DNA from: Chryseobacterium indologenes | GTDB lineage: Bacteria; Bacteroidota; Bacteroidia; Flavobacteriales; Weeksellaceae | Assembly (NCBI RefSeq): GCF_001295265.1 | Contig: NZ_LJOD01000012.1 | Span: 83,409 to 147,408, forward strand | Reading direction: 5' to 3' | Length of the DNA stretch: 64,000 nt | In this document: positions 50,809-59,315 of the stretch, one piece after another | Numbering within the stretch: the stretch's first letter is position 1 | How the letters are laid out: the number at the start of each line of letters is the position of its first letter | Translations under genes and position numbers: made by a program | Notes under the pieces: model-generated | The model's database searches: none | Seen by the model: only the letters and a program-made list of their open reading frames with translations | What the model was told of the DNA's origin: nothing

Positions 50809-50853
50809 TGTGGTCCCACCTGGGCTCGAACCAGGGACCACCTGATTATGAGC
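50809..50853 (-). pseudogene. 3' fragment of tRNA-Met(CAT), right att site
   Basis: Minus-strand CTCATAA anticodon loop, then a T-arm CCTGG-TTCGAGC-CCAGG and acceptor strand TGGGACC. Upstream of the anticodon the sequence no longer fits a tRNA (a GGTCCCA acceptor strand is absent), so only the 3' half is present. It matches the short copy at 42971-42992. Confidence 0.75.
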
Positions 50854-50986
50854 GTTTAGACCCTACCAATAGAACGACACTTAAAATTGATTGTCAATCA
50901 GTTAAGATAAAATTAAGTATTTGTTTTTTTTACTATTTTGATTAAAAGTTGCCCGGAAAGTTGCCCGATAAACTAATTTAAAACCT

Positions 50987-51241
50987 TTATTTTAGGAACA
51001 TATTTGTTTCTATTCCATAAATATAATTTGCGTTAATATTGAAATACTGACAAAACAATCTTATATCTTCTGCAGAAAAATGATTTGCCTGTTTCCTGGA
51101 AAACTTTTCTGGAAATCTGATCTTATAAACCCGTACTGTATCAAGATTCATTACTTCATAAGCTTCAGTTTTGAATTTAATTATTCCAGAATCTTTTAAA
51201 TGATCAATCACCTTGATCATATTTTTATCGGACAAAAACAT
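50987..51241 (-). CDS. Hypothetical protein
   Basis: An 84-residue protein (MFLSDKNMIKVIDHLKDSGI), possibly a small winged-helix protein judging by the initial helices. It is the outermost gene on this side of the prophage. Family not recognised. Confidence 0.5.
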   Translation of the reverse strand: MFLSDKNMIKVIDHLKDSGIIKFKTEAYEVMNLDTVRVYKIRFPEKFSRKQANHFSAEDIRLFCQYFNINANYIYGIETNMFLK

Positions 51242-51252
51242 AGATACAGAAT

Positions 51253-51780
51253 TTAAAAATCATCATTTTTAATAGATTTATTGATTGTATTTTTAAAATC
51301 TCTTAAAATCAATTCACTTTGATTTTTTACATCTGATTTAATTTCATCATAAACCCTTTGAGCATTTTTTTTACCACATCCGTTTCCAAAACCATTAGGC
51401 GGGATCATAGGATCTAAATTTCCAGCATTAGCATATTTCCCGGTATGATAGAAGTCAGACAATACGATTCTGTATTTATTTTCTTTTACATCGATTACAA
51501 ATTTAAAACTCACATTACTAATTTCATCATACATCATACACCTGTGTTGCTTGCTTGGATTAAGATATGCTTTCCCTATAATTCTTCCTGATTCTTTATC
51601 TTCCATGTCTATGATAGCTTTTGAAGAATTAAAAGCATTAGAAATCCAAGACTTTGCACCAGAATACAATAGTTCTTTTTTAGCTTTTAATGAATCTATG
51701 AGTTTATACTCTAAACTATTTTCTTGTGCGTAAAAAACTGTTGTGACTAAAACACAAAACATTAATAAAAGTTTTCTCAT
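51253..51780 (-). CDS. Secreted protein with DUF4468-like domain
   Basis: A 175-residue protein with signal peptide MRKLLLMFCVLVTTVFYAQ. The part around AKSWISNAFNSSKAIIDMED and GRIIGKAYLNP, then VSFKFVIDVKENKYRIVLSDF, fits the TBP-like fold of DUF4468. It is common in Bacteroidetes; here it is transcribed with the repressor side of the prophage and is probably a lysogenic-conversion (moron) gene. Function unknown. Confidence 0.75.
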   Translation of the reverse strand: MRKLLLMFCVLVTTVFYAQENSLEYKLIDSLKAKKELLYSGAKSWISNAFNSSKAIIDMEDKESGRIIGKAYLNPSKQHRCMMYDEISNVSFKFVIDVKENKYRIVLSDFYHTGKYANAGNLDPMIPPNGFGNGCGKKNAQRVYDEIKSDVKNQSELILRDFKNTINKSIKNDDF

Positions 51781-51782
51781 AA

Positions 51783-52127
51783 TTAATTAAATTTTTTTTG
51801 TCTTTTTATTATAAGTTCTTCTTCCTTTGAATCTCTGATGAGGTTAAGAACTATATTCACAATTTTCTCCTTACTTTTTGGAATGAATATTCTGTTTATT
51901 TTAGGTTTAAAATCACTTTTCCGGGCTTCATTTAAATCCAAAACAAATTCTAAATGGCAGCCTTGAAGTATTTTATTATATTTAAATACTTCTTTTCTTA
52001 TTTCATCTGTAAATGCACTTAACATATTATTATGAATAAGATCCAGTAAAGCCTGCGCTTCTGGATCATCATGTTTTACATTATCTGGATCATAAATCCG
52101 ATATGTTATTATAGTGCTATACTTCAT
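51783..52127 (-). CDS. Hypothetical protein next to repressor
   Basis: A 114-residue alpha/beta protein (MKYSTIITYRIYDPDNVKHD). Its start overlaps the repressor stop by one base, so it is translated with the repressor. No family was recognised; a superinfection-exclusion or regulatory role is possible. Confidence 0.6.
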   Translation of the reverse strand: MKYSTIITYRIYDPDNVKHDDPEAQALLDLIHNNMLSAFTDEIRKEVFKYNKILQGCHLEFVLDLNEARKSDFKPKINRIFIPKSKEKIVNIVLNLIRDSKEEELIIKRQKKFN

Positions 52128-52909
52128 TATAAATCCTTCTCAACCTTTCTAACAATTAATATTTTTGAAAATTCCATAAGATCAAATGTTTCATCCGGAT
52201 ATTCTACCTTATCCGTATTATCTGAACTTAAAGTAATTGTATCTAAGCTTATTTTTGATATTCTTTTAAATAAAATACCTTTAGTCCTATGAAATAAACA
52301 ATATACTTTATTTACTTTGAAAGTACCCTTATCTAGCCAAAATAATTTAGGTATATCTTCGCATCTGGCCCAATCACCAGGATCCAGAACCCCTGGCATT
52401 GAATGCCCGTCAACCTCAATTTTATGATAAACCCCTCTTTCGGAACGTTTAACATGGATAATTTCTTTAGCAAAATTTTGATCAATATATTCATCCGGAG
52501 CAAAAAAAGCTTTTTTAAGTCCGGCCTGTCCTTTTATTGGGATAATGAACTGAGTAGCTTCAGCAAGGTCATGATCGAAAATCTCATGACCTTCGCTTGT
52601 TAAATTAACCTTTCGGTTAATTTTAATTCGATTAAGATTATTTAACACATCTTCTTTGGTTCGGTTTAAAGAATGAATTTTTGATTCATCAGTATTATCA
52701 AACATGGATCCTTCTCCTGTTAACAACCAATTAATATTTAGCCCATATAATTCTGCTAATTTCAATGCGGTTCTGCTTCCGATACGTTTCTTTCCATTTA
52801 AAATATTACTCACATAAACCTGCGAAACATTCATATCACTTGCAATCTGACGCATTGATATTTCAAGATCCTGAAAGCCTTTTTTAAGATAAAATTGGTC
52901 TTTATTCAT
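52127..52909 (-). CDS. Phage repressor, XRE-HTH plus peptidase S24
   Basis: About 260 residues from MNKDQFYLKKGF (seven more residues would be added from 52930). The HTH is MRQIASDMNVSQVYVSNILN near 19-38. The C-terminal LexA-like domain has the serine in VDGHSMPGVLDPGDW near 167 and the lysine in GILFKRISKISL near 211, the Ser-Lys dyad for self-cleavage. This is the lysogeny repressor, probably inactivated by RecA-dependent autoproteolysis. It is divergent from the early operon across four AAGGTTA-type operators. Confidence 0.92.
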   Translation of the reverse strand: MNKDQFYLKKGFQDLEISMRQIASDMNVSQVYVSNILNGKKRIGSRTALKLAELYGLNINWLLTGEGSMFDNTDESKIHSLNRTKEDVLNNLNRIKINRKVNLTSEGHEIFDHDLAEATQFIIPIKGQAGLKKAFFAPDEYIDQNFAKEIIHVKRSERGVYHKIEVDGHSMPGVLDPGDWARCEDIPKLFWLDKGTFKVNKVYCLFHRTKGILFKRISKISLDTITLSSDNTDKVEYPDETFDLMEFSKILIVRKVEKDL

Positions 52910-52928
52910 TTTTTTATTACTGATTATC

Positions 52929-53001
52929 AAGGTTATATGAAATTATTAACCTTTTTATTAAAAATAAGGTTGTTTTATTTAACTAAAAGGTTATATATTT
53001 G
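52929..53001 (+). promoter_or_regulatory. Early promoter with four repressor half-sites
   Basis: AAGGTTA or its complement occurs at 52929-52935, 52946-52953 (inverted), 52966-52972 and 52987-52993. TATATTTG at 52994-53001 is a perfect TAnnTTTG box with TTG 21 bases upstream, facing right. Two sites form the inverted pair AACCTT-N12-AAGGTT. Confidence 0.7.
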
Positions 53002-53089
53002 TGTAGTTCTTATAACATGACAAAGTTAAACAAAATAATTACTTAAAAAAATGTGGTTTTCCCCCTTTTTTTTAAAAAAAATAATTCTT

Positions 53090-53383
53090 ATGGAAACAAT
53101 TATGAATCTAAAAGCTCCAATAAATAATACATGGAGAGACTTTTTTAAAAAGTACACAAAATCTGAAGATGTAGCAAAAGTAAGTGTTGAATGTGGTATT
53201 GGTTATCACACTCTACACAATATTAAAATCTGTAATGGCAATATAGCTAATGAAAAAAACAAAAAAGCTTTGGATGCTTTAGCAAAACTAGCAATTGAAA
53301 ATGCTAAAAAAACAATTGAAACCGCTGAAGTAGACATCAGACAGATGGAAGATTCGATTATGAAAATAATAGATAACAATTAA
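53090..53383 (+). CDS. Small DNA-binding-type protein (Cro position)
   Basis: About 97 residues from METIMNLKAPINNTW. The central AKVSVECGIGYHTLHNIKIC near 30-49 resembles a helix-turn-helix and the C-terminus is a long helix. First gene of the rightward operon, the place of a Cro-like regulator. The reading from 53051 would add a hydrophobic prefix and is not preferred. Confidence 0.6.
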   Translation: METIMNLKAPINNTWRDFFKKYTKSEDVAKVSVECGIGYHTLHNIKICNGNIANEKNKKALDALAKLAIENAKKTIETAEVDIRQMEDSIMKIIDNN

Positions 53384-53396
53384 ATAAGCAATAAAA

Positions 53397-53597
53397 ATGA
53401 CTGATAAAAAAGCACGTGAGATAATTGCAATGTGTGATCAGTTTGAAGCTTACACATTATCATTTACTGCCTTTGTTAAAGCTGAAATGAATGCTTTTCT
53501 GGGTGGCGTGGGAACCACCCAGAATAAGCGAAAAAGTAATTCAAAAATTAAATCTGAACAAGAAGCAAAAATTAGAGCACAGTTCAGGAGGAAATAA
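53397..53597 (+). CDS. Small hypothetical phage protein
   Basis: A 66-residue basic protein (MTDKKAREIIAMCDQFEAYT) with a lysine- and arginine-rich tail. It is 13 bases after the previous gene. No domain. Confidence 0.5.
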   Translation: MTDKKAREIIAMCDQFEAYTLSFTAFVKAEMNAFLGGVGTTQNKRKSNSKIKSEQEAKIRAQFRRK

Positions 53598-53654
53598 AAA
53601 AGGCTTACCGCTCCAACGGAAAGCCAAAGTAAAACAAATAAATGTTTCATTAGT

Positions 53655-54074
53655 ATGAAGACAAATGTACAAAAAAATTCTGTTGTTAAAAACAACGAAA
53701 GGCAAATTGACCCTTATACAGCTTTAGAGCTGTTAAACAATGAACGTATCAGATCTGTAATTATACAGATGATTTCTGAATATGTAGTTTATTTCAGAAG
53801 GCACGACGCACTTGAAATGTATTTAAATGCATTTAATCCTAAAGATGACGAAAATCATCACAATTGCCCTTTTGATGGATTTTCAGGAGTTGGTAAAGTA
53901 TTAACACTGTTGGGGATTACACCTAAAGAACATTTTGAATTCTATGAAGTATTAGGAAAAATGGCATGGGATATAATTGATAGCAGCAAACATAAGGCTG
54001 ATTTAGTGGCCTTAACAGTATTATCAAGATGGATTCCGGAAATCAACAATTATTTCAACTCTAAAAATCTGTAA
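53655..54074 (+). CDS. Hypothetical phage protein
   Basis: A 139-residue helical, acidic protein (YTALELLNNERIRSVIIQMI near 22-41). It has no signal peptide and no recognised domain; it is in the early operon, five bases before the next gene. Confidence 0.6.
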   Translation: MKTNVQKNSVVKNNERQIDPYTALELLNNERIRSVIIQMISEYVVYFRRHDALEMYLNAFNPKDDENHHNCPFDGFSGVGKVLTLLGITPKEHFEFYEVLGKMAWDIIDSSKHKADLVALTVLSRWIPEINNYFNSKNL

Positions 54075-54078
54075 AACC

Positions 54079-54573
54079 ATGAAGTCAACAGCGAAAATAA
54101 ACACCCAAGAAAAAAAGCTAAATAACAAATCATTTCCTGCATTGAGAGATATTGAAATTATAAATGGAAAATCAGGCTATTTTGATAGATTCAGAGAGGG
54201 CCTTATAAAATTCACTTCAGTATTAAATCATTTCAATTGGGACCTTAGGGATGATAAAGAATTCCCTCATTTTCACAGTCTGGGTTTGTCAATGACTGAT
54301 TTATACAGAGCCGGAGCAGTTAGCAAATATCAAAGATTTTGTATTATAAAACTATCATCTATTCTTTACGATGCAAGACTATTGTATGAAAACAACTTGA
54401 TAGACTTCACTCAATTGCATGGAATTGTTGTTCGTGTTAAAAAAGATGCTTTCAGGAGGTTTAAATCAATTGAAAAAGCACACGCTAAAAAGCAGCTAGT
54501 AAATAACCAATTAGATGCCGATTCACTTCTTCTTTTACAGGCAAAATTAGCAATCCTAGAAAACGAAAATTAA
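54079..54573 (+). CDS. Hypothetical phage protein
   Basis: A 164-residue helical, basic protein with FDRFREGLIKFTSVLNHFNW near 36-55 and a final helix. Not recognised. Tight spacing on both sides shows that it belongs to the early operon. Confidence 0.6.
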   Translation: MKSTAKINTQEKKLNNKSFPALRDIEIINGKSGYFDRFREGLIKFTSVLNHFNWDLRDDKEFPHFHSLGLSMTDLYRAGAVSKYQRFCIIKLSSILYDARLLYENNLIDFTQLHGIVVRVKKDAFRRFKSIEKAHAKKQLVNNQLDADSLLLLQAKLAILENEN

Positions 54574-54575
54574 TC

Positions 54576-54869
54576 ATGGAAAATTTCAAATTAACCTTAA
54601 CAGACGTTTCTCCTGAAGTTACAATTGATGATTTAACAAAAATCAGCCTGGAATATACTCCTGATTTGATAAATAGTTTATCAAATTATGATGATGAATA
54701 CAGTAAAAAATTAGCTGAGGTATTCAAAAGATTTTCTGAACATAAATCTTTTGAATTAATGAGAAAAGAACTTGAACCTATCGAACCAGATGATAACGTG
54801 TATTTTCATAACAGGTGGGATTTTAATACAAGGGCGTTTTTCTTAGAAGTGATTTACCCTGCAGCTTAA
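54576..54869 (+). CDS. Hypothetical phage protein
   Basis: A 97-residue acidic protein (MENFKLTLTDVSPEVTIDDL), starting two bases after the previous stop. No family recognised. Confidence 0.55.
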   Translation: MENFKLTLTDVSPEVTIDDLTKISLEYTPDLINSLSNYDDEYSKKLAEVFKRFSEHKSFELMRKELEPIEPDDNVYFHNRWDFNTRAFFLEVIYPAA

Positions 54870-54886
54870 CAACAAAATCTTTGAAC

Positions 54887-54985
54887 ATGAAACCACATAA
54901 AGCAGAAATACCCCCTGCAATTGCAGGGATCCTGATCATAGTCTTAATTCTTGCAACCGGATATATTCAATCACTAAATTTTTAA
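54887..54985 (+). CDS. Small single-span membrane protein (32 aa)
   Basis: Encodes MKPHKAEIPPAIAGILIIVL and ends SLNF; one membrane segment. It fits exactly between two early genes with 17 and 3 bases of spacing, which supports expression. Confidence 0.5.
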   Translation: MKPHKAEIPPAIAGILIIVLILATGYIQSLNF

Positions 54986-54988
54986 ATC

Positions 54989-55369
54989 ATGAACTTATCA
55001 ACATATACAGAAAAAGATCGAAGAATAATTAAAATTATTTCAGATTCTGTTGCGTTCTACGCTTTCAAAAACAAATTAATTCAAAATGCTAAAATTCTGA
55101 CAGGAGTTGAAATTGATATTGACTTTTTTGGAAGGGGTATTGAAGCTGCGGAAGAATACTTTTTTGAAGATAGCGGCCTTAGTGAAGATGTAAAAGACAA
55201 TCTGATGGATGAATTTTTAACAACATTCTGGACGTATGAAGATCAATTTGATATTAGCAAATGTATTTCAGAAGATAAGCATTTATTTATAGCTAGTTGT
55301 ATTTTCCTTGAATGGGGCGAATTGGTAAAGCGTGAAAAAGAAAAACACCAGATCAGCCATGAAAACTAA
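54989..55369 (+). CDS. Hypothetical phage protein
   Basis: A 126-residue acidic helical protein (MNLSTYTEKDRRIIKIISDS). Its 3' end overlaps the start of the KilA-N gene by 11 bases. Not recognised. Confidence 0.6.
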   Translation: MNLSTYTEKDRRIIKIISDSVAFYAFKNKLIQNAKILTGVEIDIDFFGRGIEAAEEYFFEDSGLSEDVKDNLMDEFLTTFWTYEDQFDISKCISEDKHLFIASCIFLEWGELVKREKEKHQISHEN

Positions 55370-56069
55370 CGTTACCATGCAAAGCACCGACCGGAATTTA
55401 TTTGGTATGATCATCCGGCAAAACACAAAAGATGGGCAAAGCCTATCCGTTTCCGACCTGCAGAAAGCTTACAACATTGCCAGGTATCAAAATGGGTGGA
55501 GTGACCGCCGAATAAATGATATTATGAGTGGTAAGGATTTTCAGGAAAGATGCTATTACCTCCTATTTAAAAGGAATCTCATAAAAGCGGAAATTCACGC
55601 TTTTATGGAAATGATTAAAAATGAAGGAATTGTAAAAGTACTAAAAGGACTAAAAGTCTGGAAGACCGGCGGACGTGGTGAAAACAAGTCTGTTTATTGT
55701 GATCCTTACATATGGGTTCTGATAGCAATGGAGCTTAACCCGGAAATATACGCTGATGTTGTAATGTGGCTTACTGATAAGCTAATCATAAACAGGATTA
55801 TAGCAGGAACCGAATTCCTGCCAATGAACCGAGCAATAAGCAGCATAATTCAAACCCCGGATTATCCACGATACAATCGATTAATCAATGAAAAGATTTT
55901 CGGTAAACATGAAAAGGGAATCCGGGATTCTGCAACACAAGATCAGTTATCAAACCTTTCAGAAATGGAAAGATCAATAATCCGGATGATTGAAATGAAA
56001 ATTGTGCAAAATGAAACCCAGCTTTTAAAGTTTATCGAACTATTTACAATCAGAGCAATAGGATCTTAA
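55359..56069 (+). CDS. KilA-N domain protein
   Basis: About 236 residues from MKTNVTMQSTDRNLF; the ATG at 55332 lies inside the preceding frame. KilA-N features are DPYIWVLIAMELNPEIYADVV near 113-133 and WLTDKLI following. KilA-N proteins bind DNA and are often antirepressors or replication-associated in phages. Two palindromic elements lie directly after the stop codon. Confidence 0.78.
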   Translation: MKTNVTMQSTDRNLFGMIIRQNTKDGQSLSVSDLQKAYNIARYQNGWSDRRINDIMSGKDFQERCYYLLFKRNLIKAEIHAFMEMIKNEGIVKVLKGLKVWKTGGRGENKSVYCDPYIWVLIAMELNPEIYADVVMWLTDKLIINRIIAGTEFLPMNRAISSIIQTPDYPRYNRLINEKIFGKHEKGIRDSATQDQLSNLSEMERSIIRMIEMKIVQNETQLLKFIELFTIRAIGS

Positions 56070-56115
56070 ATACTCGGAATTCCGTGTATTTAAACCTGTC
56101 GAATTCGACACCTTT
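56068..56115. promoter_or_regulatory. Two adjacent GAATTC-centred palindromes
   Basis: First palindrome AAATACTCGGAATTCCG... (24 bases, one mismatched pair), second AAACCTGTCGAATTCGACACC... (24 bases, inner 14 perfect). The second recurs inverted at 61552-61575. They may be operators or recombination sites. Confidence 0.55.
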
Positions 56116-56178
56116 AAAAATGCTAAAATAAAGAGGCTTTCAACGGCTCCTTTAATTAACCCCCAAAAATGTATTACT

Positions 56179-57087
56179 ATGGCAAAATTAGGCTATATGT
56201 GGTTTTCTCAGGATTGGCTAACAAGCAACACCTTTAAGCGGCTTAAACGGTTCCCAATGGTCCGTTATGCAATCAGAGAATTAATTGATCTAATGTACAG
56301 TGAAGGAAATCCTGTTGAAATGAACCGGGAATTCCTTTCTGATGATTACAATATTAATCTATCTGATGAAGAATTTGAAAAGCTTCAAGAGTTTGTAAAT
56401 ATTGATGAAAATGGTAGATGGTGGATAGATTCTATTAAAAGGAGACTTACAAAAGCCCAAACAGCGCGAGAAAACGGAAAGAACGGAGGACGGCCCCGAA
56501 AAAATACTGAAAAAAAGGAGGTAGAAAATAAAACCCAAAAACCCAGTGAAAAAACCAACGACGAAAACCCAAAAAACCCACCTTATAAAAATAAAATAAA
56601 TAAAAGTAAAGTAAATAATAATATACCTGTTAAATTTTCTTTTGTTTCGATCAAAGATCTAAACGAATCTGTTAAATCTTTCGAGGGTAATAAATCATAT
56701 TTTTTACTTGCTTACCGATTTTGGGAATTGTGGAAAAATAAAAATCCAAACCATTCCCATTTACAAAAAGCTGATGTTTATGAATGGGTTAATACAATGA
56801 AGTTGATTATTGAAAATGATGGAAACAAAATTGAAAGAATGATAGGGGTTCTGGAATACTTCAAAAAATGCAGCGCAAAAGACGCTCGTTTTAACCCTTT
56901 TTGGTTTAAAACAATAAAATCCCTCACTGCATTTAGGAAAGTCGATTCTAATGGTGTTAAAAGGCTCGACAGTATATCATCTGATGTAGTTGATGCGGGT
57001 GAAAAATACGAAGACTTTGATAAACTTATTTTATCCACAATCAAAAAATTCCAAGAAAATGAAAGCATTAAAACATCTGGTAAATAG
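56179..57087 (+). CDS. DUF4373-like replication protein
   Basis: A 302-residue protein. The N-terminal 90 residues (GYMWFSQDWLTSNTFKRLKR) form a winged-helix region like DUF4373/primosomal loader proteins of Bacteroidetes phages. A long lysine- and asparagine-rich linker is followed by a C-terminal helical domain (FWELWKNKNPNHSHLQKADV). It probably loads the adjacent ATPase on phage DNA; by analogy only. Confidence 0.6.
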   Translation: MAKLGYMWFSQDWLTSNTFKRLKRFPMVRYAIRELIDLMYSEGNPVEMNREFLSDDYNINLSDEEFEKLQEFVNIDENGRWWIDSIKRRLTKAQTARENGKNGGRPRKNTEKKEVENKTQKPSEKTNDENPKNPPYKNKINKSKVNNNIPVKFSFVSIKDLNESVKSFEGNKSYFLLAYRFWELWKNKNPNHSHLQKADVYEWVNTMKLIIENDGNKIERMIGVLEYFKKCSAKDARFNPFWFKTIKSLTAFRKVDSNGVKRLDSISSDVVDAGEKYEDFDKLILSTIKKFQENESIKTSGK

Positions 57088-57691
57088 ATTTAATTACGCA
57101 TGGAATGGTTCAAAAAGATTATTTCTTGAAAAAAGAGATATTGATGCATTAAACATCCTGATTCAAGAAGAAAATTCTAAAAAAAGGAATACTCAACTTG
57201 AAGATTCGTTGATTCTTTTTTACCTGTTGGCAGCATATAAGGTTCAAAATAAAAACAATAAAGCGATTTTAGAAAAGAGAAAACCAGAAGAGGTTCGTTT
57301 TCCTTTAGGAATGCCTGAAGCCAGTACAATACTGAATCGACTTTCAAATATTTTAGATCCAAAACAACAAATCATTCAAATGATTGCAGATGAACTTTGG
57401 ATTTATCAGGAGTATGAACGAATACCCAAAGACCGGGACCTGTATTTGAAAGAGCTGCAGGAAGGAATTAATACTTGGGGAAAAAGCATTGTTTTAACAG
57501 ATCAGGAAATGATTCCAATAAAAAAAGAAGATAGAATAACATTTGAACAGGTAGAGGAATTACTAAATAAGGCCCTAGAATATGCTAAAGACAATTTCCC
57601 AATGTTCAATGCATTGGATAAAGACTTTTTAAAATTCATAGAAACAAAGCCTTTAAACTCTGAAAATCCTGAACGTTGGAAAGATAAGTAA
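57059..57691 (+). CDS. Hypothetical phage protein between loader and ATPase
   Basis: About 210 residues from ATG 57059 (MKALKHLVNRFNYAWNG), overlapping the previous gene by 29 bases; the longer reading starts inside that gene. Helical, no recognised domain; position suggests a replication role. It is four bases before the ATPase gene. Confidence 0.6.
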   Translation: MKALKHLVNRFNYAWNGSKRLFLEKRDIDALNILIQEENSKKRNTQLEDSLILFYLLAAYKVQNKNNKAILEKRKPEEVRFPLGMPEASTILNRLSNILDPKQQIIQMIADELWIYQEYERIPKDRDLYLKELQEGINTWGKSIVLTDQEMIPIKKEDRITFEQVEELLNKALEYAKDNFPMFNALDKDFLKFIETKPLNSENPERWKDK

Positions 57692-57694
57692 ATT

Positions 57695-58537
57695 ATGCTT
57701 GAAGAAATTAATCTTAATGGGGCTCAGGATGAAGGAAAGAAATTTATCAATTGGAGAGAAGCTTTAATTCTCCCTACTGATAAAATTCCAGAACCCATTC
57801 CAATTTTGAGTATAGTGCAGGACGGGTATCAAATCCCGATTTTAAATGAGGATAACATATCATTGCTGTTCGGTCCAGCAAAAGCCCGTAAATCAGCTTT
57901 AGTTCGTTCAATATGCCAGGCGATCTTTAACGGCTCAAATGATAAAATGATTTCTAATTATCACAGAAAAAAAATATCAATCGTAGATACCGAACAATCA
58001 AGGCACCACTGTTTGAGGGCTACAAAAAACATTTATCAAATCTCCTTTCAAAAAAATATGGTTGATTATTTAAGTGTTACAACATACACAAAGGATGATA
58101 AAAAAAATCTTGTCGAATGTTATTTAGCGGAAAGCCCGGATTGTGGTCTTATGATTATTGATAATATTGTTCACTTTGCAAATGACTTTAATAGTGCAAC
58201 TGAAGCAGCTGAGTTGACACAATGGCTTTTGAAAATTAAAAGCACATTTAACACTCACATCCTTGTAGTACTTCACGAAAATCCGACACCAGAAAACTTA
58301 TTCAACAGCAAACCGCGGGGACATTTAGGAACGAATTTGATGAACCTATGCGAAACAGGGATAAGAATCAGAAAAGACCCTTACGATAAGACAAGAAGTA
58401 TAATTTCTGCTGCCCTTACCCGCGGAAGAGATTTCAATGATATTGTACTTACAATGGATGATCAAATGGTGCCCTATCTGGATGACTTGGAAGATGATTA
58501 TGATGAAGTTAAGACCAAACCTAAACCCTATCAGTAA
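57695..58537 (+). CDS. RecA-fold ATPase, phage helicase (RepA/AAA_25-like)
   Basis: A 280-residue ATPase with Walker A LLFGPAKARKSALVR near 53-67, the strand ISIVDTEQSR near 90-99, Walker B CGLMIIDNIVHFAND near 147-161 and HILVVLHENP near 187-196 with sensor-like histidine and glutamate. This fits hexameric replicative helicases of the RepA/DnaB kind. It precedes rusA in the replication operon. Confidence 0.8.
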   Translation: MLEEINLNGAQDEGKKFINWREALILPTDKIPEPIPILSIVQDGYQIPILNEDNISLLFGPAKARKSALVRSICQAIFNGSNDKMISNYHRKKISIVDTEQSRHHCLRATKNIYQISFQKNMVDYLSVTTYTKDDKKNLVECYLAESPDCGLMIIDNIVHFANDFNSATEAAELTQWLLKIKSTFNTHILVVLHENPTPENLFNSKPRGHLGTNLMNLCETGIRIRKDPYDKTRSIISAALTRGRDFNDIVLTMDDQMVPYLDDLEDDYDEVKTKPKPYQ

Positions 58538-58538
58538 T

Positions 58539-58982
58539 ATGCAAAAAATTAAATTAAAAATAATAGGAATACCAGTAGCCAAACAATCAGTAAGATCTGG
58601 AATTTCCCGAACAAAATTTGGGAAGCTATTTATACAACATTACCAACCGGAAAAAATAAAACAGAAAGAAAGGAATTTTGCTTTTGATGTTAAGAGCCAA
58701 TTGCCGAAAGATTTTAAACCATTCCGGACCGGGATCAGCGTAAAGGCAACCTTTATTTTTCCACCTCTAAAGAATTTCACACTAAAGAAGTTGAAGGAAT
58801 TGGAATCTGGGGCGAAAATTTACAAAACAACCCGGCCGGACCTGCATGATAATTTAATGAAATTGACAATGGATGCAATGAACGGAATTGTTTTTAAAGA
58901 TGATTCACTGATTGTAAAAGTTGAAAGTGAAAAGATTTACGGCCTTACCCCATGCGTTGAATTGGAATTTCAAGAACTATAA
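58539..58982 (+). CDS. rusA: RusA-type Holliday junction resolvase
   Basis: About 147 residues from ATG 58539 (MQKIKLKIIGIPVAKQS), one base after the previous stop. The RusA signature TRPDLHDNLMKLTMDAMNG then FKDDSLIVKVESEK is present, with the aspartates in PDLHDN and KDD as metal ligands and the following lysine. It resolves branched DNA during phage replication and recombination. Confidence 0.88.
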   Translation: MQKIKLKIIGIPVAKQSVRSGISRTKFGKLFIQHYQPEKIKQKERNFAFDVKSQLPKDFKPFRTGISVKATFIFPPLKNFTLKKLKELESGAKIYKTTRPDLHDNLMKLTMDAMNGIVFKDDSLIVKVESEKIYGLTPCVELEFQEL

Positions 58983-58988
58983 AAGAGA

Positions 58989-59165
58989 ATGTACATAAAT
59001 GAAACACCCGAATCCCGAAAGGCATATATAAAGCTCTTAAGAATTGAACAGCTTGTTTACATGGGAACCATAACAAAATCGCCTTTTTTGGGGCTGTATA
59101 AAGAAATGTTACACGCACAGTTGCGAGAGTATAGAGAATTATTACCCAAACCAAACATTAAATGA
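58989..59165 (+). CDS. Small phage protein (58 aa)
   Basis: Encodes MYINETPESRKAYIKLLRIE onward. Its stop overlaps the next start (ATGA) and it begins six bases after rusA. No family recognised. Confidence 0.6.
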   Translation: MYINETPESRKAYIKLLRIEQLVYMGTITKSPFLGLYKEMLHAQLREYRELLPKPNIK

Positions 59166-59254
59166 ACGAAACAATAATTATCGCCATATCAGTATCAGTG
59201 ATTTTAATTACAATCATAATCTGTGATACCATAGAACGAATTAAGAAAAAATAA
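59162..59254 (+). CDS. Small membrane protein (30 aa)
   Basis: Encodes MNETIIIAISVSVILITIII with a basic tail; one membrane segment. The ATGA overlap with the previous gene supports translation. Confidence 0.5.
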   Translation: MNETIIIAISVSVILITIIICDTIERIKKK

Positions 59255-59315
59255 ACACGATTAATATACGGAAATCCGGACCGTTCTTTTCCGGATATAA
59301 TTTAAATTTTTTTTT

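Larger units (their letters stand above)
42971..50853. mobile_element. Integrated element at a tRNA-Met 3' end
   Basis: A segment of about 7.9 kb bounded by tRNA-Met 3'-end fragments. It contains a restriction-modification pair, small unknown genes, a possible phage-type replication initiator, an HTH (excisionase-like) protein, two paralogous secreted proteins and a tyrosine integrase beside the right boundary. It is more AT-rich than the flanking core. The limits are inferred from the repeat and integrase only. Confidence 0.6.
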
